Assembly (NCBI GenBank): GCA_001321835.1
Contig: JPUR01000151.1
Coordinates: forward strand, 1 to 6,455
Length of the DNA: 6,455 nucleotides
Source of the DNA: Marinosulfonomonas sp. PRT-SC04
Lineage (GTDB): Bacteria > Pseudomonadota > Alphaproteobacteria > Rhodobacterales > Rhodobacteraceae
Direction: 5' to 3'
Part shown: positions 1-5,421 of the stretch, in pieces
Layout: every line of letters begins with the position of its first letter
Position numbering within the stretch: the stretch's first letter is position 1
Notes under the pieces: model-generated
Databases searched by the model: none
What the model was told of the DNA's origin: nothing
The model's input: only the letters and a program-made list of their open reading frames with translations
Translations under genes and position numbers: made by a program

Positions 1-214
1 CAAGCCGTTTGGAAAACAGGCAGGCCCCCTGACTGTCCCACCAGATGATCTTCAGCAGATCGCCGCGCCGACCGCGAAATACAAACAGATGGCCGCTGAA
101 CGGATCTTGCGCCAAGGTCCGTTCGGCTTGCGCCGCCAAGGTGTTAAATCCCCGCCGCATATCGGTCACACCTGCCGCGAGCCAAACCTTGGTGTTGGAA
201 GGCACCGGGATCAT
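1..214 (-). CDS. tnpB: IS66 family accessory protein TnpB (Orf2), 3' part outside window
   Basis: This is the first 71 codons of the IS66 second open reading frame. It reads [20 protein letters not shown], then [10 protein letters not shown], with the later blocks [16 protein letters not shown] and [19 protein letters not shown]. These are the hallmark segments of IS66 TnpB, a protein of about 115 residues needed for transposition but of unclear biochemical role. The ATG at 214-212 is chosen because the protein starts at the conserved MIPVP and an AAGG-type ribosome binding site lies 9 bases upstream. This ATG overlaps the TGA that would end an unshifted tnpA (ATGA), the usual translational coupling. 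The visible part has no stop or frameshift. Confidence 0.9.
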   Translation of the reverse strand, partial: MIPVPSNTKVWLAAGVTDMRRGFNTLAAQAERTLAQDPFSGHLFVFRGRRGDLLKIIWWDSQGACLFSKRL

Positions 215-578
215 GAGATGAGGCCTTTCAACAATCGCGCTATCTCGCTCCCATCAAAAGATCCCTCAACGGACAGGCGATGCCGCCATTCAAAGCAATC
301 TCTAATCGCGAGGGCACAGGAGAAACCGGGCTGTATTCCGCCGCTGGCTCAGGTGCTGCATCGTTTGATACCGTGATGGGTAAAAACACCGCATCTTCAC
401 CGGCTACCTCAGCCACAGGCGGTGAAAACCGCGTATCCTTCAGCCAATTGAAAATCTGGTTGCCGCTCATCGCATAGCGGCGTGCAACCTGAGAAACAGA
501 AACTCCCGGTGCCTTCGTCTGCAAACAAATAGATATCTTCTCTTCGTCGCTCCAGGTGCGGCGTTTGCGTCGAGCCAT
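211..578 (-). pseudogene. tnpA: IS66 family TnpA (Orf1), frameshifted
   Basis: This is the small DNA-binding first protein of IS66 elements. From the ATG at 578-576 it reads MARRKRRTWSDEEK, then a helix-turn-helix region (about residues 13-48, with VSVSQVARRYAMSGNQIFNW), an Ala/Pro-rich middle, and the conserved beta segment LEIALNGG. After LNGG the frame gives a non-family tail and stops at TAG 242-240 (112 residues). One base is apparently missing near 282-284. Reading on in the other frame from CAT at 282-280 gives [20 protein letters not shown] then LIS and a TGA at 213-211, the normal IS66 TnpA C-terminus, overlapping the tnpB ATG. No slippery heptamer is visible at the junction, so mutation (or a sequencing error) is more likely than programmed frameshifting. 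A TTG at 581 is an unlikely start. Confidence 0.85.
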
Positions 579-583
579 CAAAA

Positions 584-589
584 TCCCCT
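584..589 (-). promoter_or_regulatory. Ribosome binding site of IS66 tnpA, next to a hairpin
   Basis: The minus strand reads AGGGGA 5 bases before the ATG at 578. This strong Shine-Dalgarno sequence decides for ATG 578 over the TTG at 581. Its first two bases (AG, 589-588) are also the last two bases of the adjacent hairpin stem. Confidence 0.75.
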
Positions 590-617
590 AATGTCCATTA
601 ACTTAAGTGGACATTAG
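588..617 (-). repeat. Perfect 10-bp inverted repeat (hairpin) in the IS66 leader
   Basis: CTAATGTCCA (588-597) and TGGACATTAG (608-617) are perfect reverse complements around a 10-base spacer, TTAACTTAAG. In tnpA mRNA the hairpin ends directly in the ribosome binding site. It could hide that site in transcripts that read in from outside the element, or be a protein-binding operator. Position and symmetry are seen; function is inferred. Confidence 0.8.
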
Positions 618-640
618 CAAACCTAAAACAACGCCGTTAG

Positions 641-662
641 GGGGCCAAGGCCGGACGCTTAC
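641..662 (-). repeat. IS66-type terminal inverted repeat
   Basis: Read on the minus strand from base 662 the sequence starts GTAAGCGTCCGGCCTTGGCC. IS66-family termini characteristically begin GTAAGCG, which sets the element boundary at 662. The matching repeat at the other end lies outside the window, so the exact length of the repeat cannot be set here. Confidence 0.8.
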
Positions 663-670
663 GTTTGAGA
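663..670. repeat. Candidate 8-bp target-site duplication (one copy)
   Basis: IS66-family insertions usually duplicate 8 bp of target. The eight bases just outside the terminus are GTTTGAGA. The second copy would lie at the far end of the element, beyond the window, so this is a prediction rather than an observed repeat. Confidence 0.4.
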
Positions 671-702
671 CAGGCTGATAGACAGAATTTCGACCTCATT
701 TC

Positions 703-731
703 TTGACCACAGCCAGCCATTTTGCTAGGCG
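703..731 (+). promoter_or_regulatory. Weak candidate promoter for leuB
   Basis: TTGACC at 703-708 is a good -35 match, followed after 17 bases by TAGGCG at 726-731, which matches the -10 consensus poorly. It would place transcription start near 738, about 28 bases before leuB. Poor -10 elements are common in this group, but the support is weak. Confidence 0.25.
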
Positions 732-750
732 GGATTAACCCAAATTCATC

Positions 751-755
751 AAGGA
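751..755 (+). promoter_or_regulatory. Ribosome binding site of leuB
   Basis: AAGGA lies 10 bases before the ATG at 766. The spacing is a little long but usable, and there is no better candidate. It agrees with the conserved LeuB N-terminus starting at this ATG. Confidence 0.6.
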
Positions 756-765
756 CCTATCCAAT

Positions 766-1875
766 ATGAGCACCCCTTCCTTACTTATTCTCGCCGGTGA
801 CGGCATTGGCCCCGAAGTCATGGTCGAAGTCACCAAAATCATCGACTGGTTTGGCGACAAACGTGGCTTTAAAATCGACGTCACCGAAGACCTTGTTGGC
901 GGTGCTGCCTATGACAAACACGGCACGCCGTTGACCGACGAGACCATGGCGCGCGCCCAAGAAGTCGACGCTGTTTTGCTTGGTGCTGTTGGTGGTCCGA
1001 AATACGATGATCTGGATTTCTCGGTCAAACCCGAGCGCGGTTTGCTGCGTCTTCGCAAGGAAATGGATCTGTTCGCCAACCTGCGCCCTGCGCAATGTTT
1101 TGACGCGCTGGCGAAATTTTCCTCGCTGAAAACCGAGATCATTTCAGGCCTTGATATCATGATCGTGCGCGAGCTGACCTCGGGCGTTTATTTCGGCGAG
1201 CCGCGTGGCATTACCGACGATGGCAAGGGTGGTCGCATTGGCGTCAACACCCAACGCTACACCACCGGCGAAATTCGTCGTGTGGCACGATCGGCGTTTG
1301 AATTGGCCAAGAAACGTGACAACCGCGTCTGCTCGATGGAAAAAGCCAACGTGATGGAAAGCGGCATTTTGTGGCGCGAAGAAGTGCAATGGGTGCATGA
1401 CAATGAATACCCCGAAGTCGAGCTGACGCACATGTATGCCGACAATGGCGCCATGCAATTGGTCCGTGATCCAAAGCAGTTCGACGTGATCGTCACCGAC
1501 AATCTGTTCGGCGATATCTTATCGGACGTGGCGGCAATGTTGACCGGATCTTTGGGCATGTTGCCCTCGGCCAGTTTGGGTGCGCCAATGGCCAACGGAC
1601 GGCCAAAAGCCATGTACGAACCAGTGCACGGATCGGCCCCTGACATCACCGGCCAAGCCAAGGCCAACCCTTGTGCTTGTATCCTCAGTTTTGCGATGGC
1701 GTTGCGTTATTCCTACGGTCAAGGCGCTGAAGCCGACCGTCTGGAAGCCGCCGTTGAACAGGTGCTGGCCGATGGCGTGCGCACTGCTGATCTGATGCAA
1801 GCGGGCGATGCGACGCCAGCCACCACCAGTGAAATGGGTGACGCGGTGATCAAAATGCTGGATGCCAGCCTTTAG
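766..1875 (+). CDS. leuB: 3-isopropylmalate dehydrogenase LeuB
   Basis: LeuB oxidises and decarboxylates (2R,3S)-3-isopropylmalate to 2-oxoisocaproate with NAD+ and a divalent metal, the third step of leucine synthesis; it is a cytosolic homodimer. The 369 residues are full length for the family. Visible motifs are [10 protein letters not shown] (9-18), GAVGGPKYD (73-81), [15 protein letters not shown] (94-108), [15 protein letters not shown] (134-148), EKANVMESG (192-200), [11 protein letters not shown] (244-254) and [11 protein letters not shown] (284-294). By family alignment, substrate-binding R97, R107 and R135, catalytic Y142 and K193, and metal-binding D226, D250 and D254 are all present. 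The segment YADNGAM differs slightly from the usual YVDNAAM but keeps the Asp. No leuC or leuD is in the window; the IS lies about 100 bases upstream, so an ancestral upstream neighbour may have been separated from it. Function is secure. Confidence 0.97.
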   Translation: MSTPSLLILAGDGIGPEVMVEVTKIIDWFGDKRGFKIDVTEDLVGGAAYDKHGTPLTDETMARAQEVDAVLLGAVGGPKYDDLDFSVKPERGLLRLRKEMDLFANLRPAQCFDALAKFSSLKTEIISGLDIMIVRELTSGVYFGEPRGITDDGKGGRIGVNTQRYTTGEIRRVARSAFELAKKRDNRVCSMEKANVMESGILWREEVQWVHDNEYPEVELTHMYADNGAMQLVRDPKQFDVIVTDNLFGDILSDVAAMLTGSLGMLPSASLGAPMANGRPKAMYEPVHGSAPDITGQAKANPCACILSFAMALRYSYGQGAEADRLEAAVEQVLADGVRTADLMQAGDATPATTSEMGDAVIKMLDASL

Positions 1876-1895
1876 CGCTCTGCGAGACAACGTGC

Positions 1896-1929
1896 GGTCC
1901 CGCCTATACCCAACAGGTTTGGCGGGACC
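1896..1929. terminator. GC-rich hairpin between convergent genes, probable terminator
   Basis: GGTCCCGCC (1896-1904) pairs perfectly with GGCGGGACC (1921-1929) around a 16-base loop, 20 bases after the leuB stop and 42 bases beyond the stop of the convergent methyltransferase gene. Neither strand has a classic T-run after the stem (the plus strand continues CAAAAATTATT). It is therefore called from stem strength and position, and could serve both directions. Confidence 0.55.
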
Positions 1930-1971
1930 CAAAAATTATTAATACGGCTGTCTTACAAACATTCGCCGATC

Positions 1972-2676
1972 TCAGATCCAGTCCAAATTAACCTTGGTGA
2001 TCGGGTATTCTGCGCTCACATCAGCCCTTAATTTTTCAAATCTTGTCCGCAATTCTTTGAATTTATGCTCGTGGGTTTCGGCCACCGTCAGGCGAATAAC
2101 TTCAAATTGCCTGGAAACCCGCATCTGTTCAAGAAGTTCCAGCTCGGCGCCCTCAATATCCATTTTCAGGAAAGCTATCTCTGTACCAGATTTTGTTTTT
2201 TCATCAATAAAAGCGGGTAAATTCATCAGTCTAACCTCAATGGTGTCGACTTCATCAATCTTGCGCCCACCCGAAATAACCGTGCTTTTCACGGACGCAC
2301 CGCGAGGGTTTTCGTCAAAATTATCTGCACGCATCAATTGTATAACGCCATCAGAGGTCCCGACGGCAACGTTGTGCAAGGTGACATTATCCGCATCCTT
2401 AAAGCGCCTTGTTAGCTTTTTAAAACAATAGGGATCCGGTTCAAACGCATGAACCTGCGCACCGGTTTTTGCTAAAATCTCTGTAATTTCCCCAACATTC
2501 GCGCCGCAATCCAACACCAGATCCGCTGGCGTCAACATCGACAGGATACCCTGCATTAACCCCTTGGCTTGGGCGGCCCGCATATTGCGTTCCTGGCGGC
2601 GTTTCAACTTTGAAAGCTCAGCCTCCAAGGCCCCAATCCGTGTCTCATTTTCTGCAGCGTTGTTTTTCTGTTCCAT
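1972..2676 (-). CDS. FkbM family SAM-dependent methyltransferase
   Basis: A 234-residue protein of the FkbM methyltransferase family, which usually O-methylates sugars or other hydroxyls using S-adenosylmethionine. Residues 1-38 are a charged, heptad-like helix (EAELSKLKRRQER), a likely short coiled coil. The catalytic fold follows: motif I VLDCGANVGE (54-63), acidic end of strand 2 AFEPDP (77-82), NVAVG (102-106), and the family signature FLKMDIEGAE (169-178). ATG 2676 is chosen over an in-frame GTG at 2691 because AGGGAG lies 6 bases before it. The gene follows the fused glycosyltransferase by 11 bases and is last in the operon, so a role in methylating the glycan made by its neighbours is plausible but inferred. 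There is no signal peptide or membrane segment, so it is probably cytosolic. Parts are AT-richer than leuB (25 G+C of 60 at 1981-2040). Confidence 0.88.
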   Translation of the reverse strand: MEQKNNAAENETRIGALEAELSKLKRRQERNMRAAQAKGLMQGILSMLTPADLVLDCGANVGEITEILAKTGAQVHAFEPDPYCFKKLTRRFKDADNVTLHNVAVGTSDGVIQLMRADNFDENPRGASVKSTVISGGRKIDEVDTIEVRLMNLPAFIDEKTKSGTEIAFLKMDIEGAELELLEQMRVSRQFEVIRLTVAETHEHKFKELRTRFEKLRADVSAEYPITKVNLDWI

Positions 2677-2682
2677 TGCCGT

Positions 2683-2688
2683 CTCCCT
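2683..2688 (-). promoter_or_regulatory. Ribosome binding site deciding the FkbM gene start
   Basis: AGGGAG on the minus strand stands 6 bases before ATG 2676. It overlaps the TGA stop (2690-2688) of the preceding gene, so translation of the two is probably coupled. The in-frame GTG at 2691 has no such site. Confidence 0.7.
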
Positions 2689-4481
2689 CACTGTCGTCGT
2701 GCCAAACTAATTTTCTCGGCGATAGCTTCGTCCCAGACGAAACCCTGCGCCTTAAGTGCTTCCTTATATCGGCCCACGGTATCATCCCCAAAACCATTCG
2801 CAAAGATAACCCGTTTGGTGTTTTTAAAGTCAATCTTCTCGATGATTTCCGGCGTCAACAAAGGCGTGCAAAACCGAATGATCGATGGGTTGAAGTCTTG
2901 GATATACGCCAAAAGCCCCGAGGCATCACCCGGCCCATCCGCGGCAAAAAACAGAGGCCCATCAACAATCTTCAAGCGCTCAGTGTCGGCCATACCATTG
3001 GCGGCGGCAACCGCGCGGCCAACTTTGGCCAGAATGCCACGTTCTTCTTGGGCCATCACGGTTATATCCGTCATGTTTTTCGAAATCAAAACCGGAATAA
3101 AACAAAGGCCAGAACCGATATTCAATAGCCTGTCGCCCGCCGTTAGAGCATGCAAAATATACCGCGCATCACGGCGTTCAAACTTGCCCTTTGACACCTG
3201 ATCCAACGCATCTGGGGTGAACAACCGAGGGTCCGCCGGCAGCATGATATCGTGGTTGCTCACCTGCTCAAAATGTACATCACTGCTCAGATCAATTTTT
3301 CCAGAGGCATAAACATCATCGCCCCCCGCTTGGGCAATATTAGACGCTTGCTTTGATCGCCGCTCGGATTTTGGCCGATCCGATTCACGTTTTTCAAGGC
3401 TCGACATCAGAGCGGCAATTTTGGCAGGGTCACGCGCTTTTGGCGGCTTTGCAGACACCTCGCTGATCGGTACCTTCGAGGCCTTGAGCAGCTCAGATTT
3501 TAGGGTTTTATAGGCCTCGGTTGCCCGAATACCATCCAACTTGACCTCCACCCGTTCAAGGGCCGCGTAATGCAAATCTGACAGGATTTTGTCTTTCAAA
3601 AGCTCCTTTAAAATCGCATCGCGTTTTTCAGCATGACGTAAAACTGACGGCTCATGCACCTCGTTGCGATCCTGTAAGGACCAATAATCAGCGTTATATT
3701 TATCGGCTTTGTTGTTCACATTGCCACGCAATTTACGCAACGCATAGGCATCAACTGATTTGACCGCATAATGGTTCAATTGCACCCAATCATAGCCAAC
3801 CGTGCGCCGAATTGACCGCCAACCGCGGTACTTGAAATAATCCTCCATCGGCAGGCCAGAGCCATTCAACCAGTTGATACTATTGGGGTAATCAGTCTCC
3901 AGCGTCTTACGCTTCATTTTCGGGCGATGAATGCCCAACTTCCAATTCTCAGAGTCAAACTTGAACAGGGTTTTTACCCCCCAGCCTTTGTTCCACTGCG
4001 CGGGCGCTGCGTATTGATACTGCTCGGTGACCGGCTTGCGCGACCAATCGACAACACCAGCCGAGCCAAAGCTGCGCCAAGTGATGACAATGCCGTCCGC
4101 CTTGCCCGCCGCCGATATTAAATCTGTCAGGGTGCCATCACCGTATTTAACCACAAGGAATTCATCGGCATCAAACACCAACACCCAGTCACTCGCCTGC
4201 ACAATCGGCTCTGCTTGGGCATATTTTAACGCCGACGGCTGGGGTTTAACACCCTCGGGAATATCGTTGCGCCGATGATAGCCAAGGCCCAATTCCTCGA
4301 GCCGCATCAGCATGGTGTCGGTGCCATCCGAGCAGTCATTGGTGTAAACTAAAATGTCGGTAAAGCCGACAGCCATGTGATGCGCGAACCATTCCAGCAG
4401 ATATGGCGCCTCGTCCTTCATCATCGACACAGCGGTAATCCGGCCATGTTTGCTGGTGTTCTTTTTTAGATTGAGTGCCAC
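2688..4481 (-). CDS. Two-domain protein: GT2-like glycosyltransferase plus degenerate FkbM-like methyltransferase domain
   Basis: 597 residues from a GTG at 4481. Residues about 13-245 look like the GT2-related 'Glyco_tranf_2_4' type: AVSMMKDEAPYLLEWFAHH (17-35), TNDCSDGTD (47-55), the nucleotide-sugar/metal motif VFDADEF (102-108), GWGVKTLFK (166-174) and LNHYAVKS (235-242). A helical, charged stretch follows (about 280-385, rich in Lys, Glu and Ser). Residues about 435-590 resemble a methyltransferase Rossmann fold: LLNIGSGLCFIPVLIS (452-467), then AQEE (477-480). However, the FkbM signature is replaced by RFCTPLLTPE (536-545), so catalysis is doubtful. GTG 4481 is chosen because AGGA lies 7 bases upstream; an ATG at 4514 would overlap the previous gene by 14 bases and has GAGG touching it. 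It probably transfers a sugar in the cytosol; acceptor and donor are unknown. Confidence 0.8.
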   Translation of the reverse strand: MALNLKKNTSKHGRITAVSMMKDEAPYLLEWFAHHMAVGFTDILVYTNDCSDGTDTMLMRLEELGLGYHRRNDIPEGVKPQPSALKYAQAEPIVQASDWVLVFDADEFLVVKYGDGTLTDLISAAGKADGIVITWRSFGSAGVVDWSRKPVTEQYQYAAPAQWNKGWGVKTLFKFDSENWKLGIHRPKMKRKTLETDYPNSINWLNGSGLPMEDYFKYRGWRSIRRTVGYDWVQLNHYAVKSVDAYALRKLRGNVNNKADKYNADYWSLQDRNEVHEPSVLRHAEKRDAILKELLKDKILSDLHYAALERVEVKLDGIRATEAYKTLKSELLKASKVPISEVSAKPPKARDPAKIAALMSSLEKRESDRPKSERRSKQASNIAQAGGDDVYASGKIDLSSDVHFEQVSNHDIMLPADPRLFTPDALDQVSKGKFERRDARYILHALTAGDRLLNIGSGLCFIPVLISKNMTDITVMAQEERGILAKVGRAVAAANGMADTERLKIVDGPLFFAADGPGDASGLLAYIQDFNPSIIRFCTPLLTPEIIEKIDFKNTKRVIFANGFGDDTVGRYKEALKAQGFVWDEAIAEKISLARRQ

Positions 4482-4488
4482 AATAATA

Positions 4489-4492
4489 TCCT
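4489..4492 (-). promoter_or_regulatory. Ribosome binding site favouring the GTG start at 4481
   Basis: AGGA on the minus strand lies 7 bases before GTG 4481 and just after the TAG stop (4503-4501) of the preceding gene. The competing ATG at 4514 has no properly spaced site. Confidence 0.6.
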
Positions 4493-4500
4493 GATCGAGA

Positions 4501-5307
4501 CTACTGCAGGGCATCCTCGGGGGTTATGCCAATCTGCTTACACATCCGTTCAACATAGGATCCCTCCAGCGGGACGTGCTTGCGCCACCACGGCTTTGTG
4601 CCGTTGGTATACAGATGCACAGATAGTGTATTCTCGGTCATATGCCCTTCAACACGGCCATATGGATCAAAAAACACGTCATTCAATTGAAACGGTACGG
4701 GGTATAAAACATCGCGCGACATCGCACGATCATAATCGCCAGTTTGCTTGGCGAAGTAGGTGAAGGCTTGCGGACCGAAGGCGGTGCGCTCGGCTTTGTA
4801 AATTTTCACAGCATGCGGCACATCATCGGCTTGGCGGTCCATTCTGCGACGCTGGTTTTTATTCCACCATGCCGGATAGTCAGGCAGGTTGTCGTAATAA
4901 TCCAGCAACTGATCTATCAATTCGCATTCCTGCGGCATGCCAACCACACCGCAGTTTAGCGCCGCCGACATGCCGTGACCGCCAAAAATATACTCGAGAT
5001 CATCGGGGAATGGCTGATGGCAAAACGCATCACAATCAATCCAGACCGCACCGGTTTTCTGGATCATTTTATAGCGAAACACATTCGATAGAAACGAGGC
5101 CGAAGTTTCTTCCACAACACTCATATCAATGTCCATGATTTCAGAGGCCGGGCGCACCTCGACCCCTTCGGGCGCATTGGTCACATTATCAGTGCAATAC
5201 AGCGTGGTCGGATGTCCCTGCAAAATGTGGGATTTCAAGCATAGTTGATTGATATAATGAAGTTTTTCACCAATCCAAAGAGAAGCAACCGGGCGTCGTG
5301 TTGTCAT
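4501..5307 (-). CDS. GT32-like (DXD sugar-binding) glycosyltransferase
   Basis: 268 residues. The pattern FLSNVFRYKMIQKTGAVWID then CDAF (72-95) matches the GT32 / 'glycosyltransferase sugar-binding region containing DXD' block, where a Ser-Asp-x-x-Arg helix precedes Gly-Gly-x-Tyr-x-Asp-x-Asp. Here the DXD is D91-C-D93, and the usual GG is G-A. The N-terminus SLWIGEKLHYINQLCLKSHI (9-28) fits the first strand and helix of the fold. Later LNCGVVGMP (117-125), FGPQAFTYF (177-185) and HLYT (231-234) resemble the acceptor-side and C-terminal His motifs. The ATG at 5307 is chosen because GGA lies 7 bases upstream and the family-like sequence begins there; a GTG at 5358 has no ribosome binding site. 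First gene of the tight three-gene operon. There is no signal peptide, so it is probably cytosolic, using a nucleotide sugar. Donor and acceptor are unknown. Confidence 0.82.
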   Translation of the reverse strand: MTTRRPVASLWIGEKLHYINQLCLKSHILQGHPTTLYCTDNVTNAPEGVEVRPASEIMDIDMSVVEETSASFLSNVFRYKMIQKTGAVWIDCDAFCHQPFPDDLEYIFGGHGMSAALNCGVVGMPQECELIDQLLDYYDNLPDYPAWWNKNQRRRMDRQADDVPHAVKIYKAERTAFGPQAFTYFAKQTGDYDRAMSRDVLYPVPFQLNDVFFDPYGRVEGHMTENTLSVHLYTNGTKPWWRKHVPLEGSYVERMCKQIGITPEDALQ

Positions 5308-5360
5308 AATACCATCCAATAAACTGAGCCTTAAGAAAACAATCCGAGACTGTTCCACAG

Positions 5361-5389
5361 ATCATACATGAAATCCCCAAGTGAGCCAG
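5361..5389 (-). promoter_or_regulatory. Candidate promoter for the glycosyltransferase operon
   Basis: In the 114-base gap between the RTX gene and the GT32-like gene, the minus strand has TATGAT (5366-5361), five of six matches to the -10 consensus. A weak -35, CTGGCT (5389-5384), stands 17 bases upstream. Transcription would start about 47 bases before ATG 5307. The gap also holds an imperfect hairpin (5408-5425) overlapping the RTX stop, too weak to call a terminator. Nothing else is recognisable in the gap. Confidence 0.3.
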
Positions 5390-5421
5390 ACAAAACTATG
5401 TGTAATACCAACCACTTCGTG

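Larger units (their letters stand above)
1..662 (-). mobile_element. IS66-family insertion sequence, partial (left-end portion)
   Basis: One end of an IS66-family transposable element, transcribed leftwards and cut by the window edge. In reading order on the minus strand it holds a terminal inverted repeat starting GTAAGCG at base 662, a leader with a 10-bp-arm hairpin, a frameshifted tnpA, and the first 71 codons of tnpB. The order tnpA then tnpB, with tnpC expected further left, and the GTAAGCG terminus are standard for the family. Because tnpC and the far terminus are outside the window, completeness cannot be judged. The tnpA frameshift suggests this copy is no longer autonomous. Confidence 0.9.

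Noticed and set aside
89..376. Plus-strand open frame of 95 codons inside the IS66 end
   Set aside because: It is antisense to tnpB and tnpA, whose minus-strand translations match known IS66 blocks; it has no recognisable content.
1257..1932. Long minus-strand open frames (136 and 137 codons) opposite leuB
   Set aside because: They are shadows of leuB codon usage, with compositions rich in His, Arg and Cys, no family motif, and one running through the hairpin after leuB.
2610..3201. Plus-strand open frames opposite the fusion gene
   Set aside because: They lie antisense to a well-supported gene and show no motif or ribosome binding site.
4482..4514. 11-codon upstream extension of the fusion gene to ATG 4514
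   Set aside because: It overlaps the preceding gene and the GAGG touches the ATG; GTG 4481 has AGGA at ideal spacing. The ATG remains a possible alternative.
5308..5358. 17-codon upstream extension of the GT32-like gene to a GTG at 5358
   Set aside because: No ribosome binding site precedes the GTG, while ATG 5307 has one and begins the family-like sequence.
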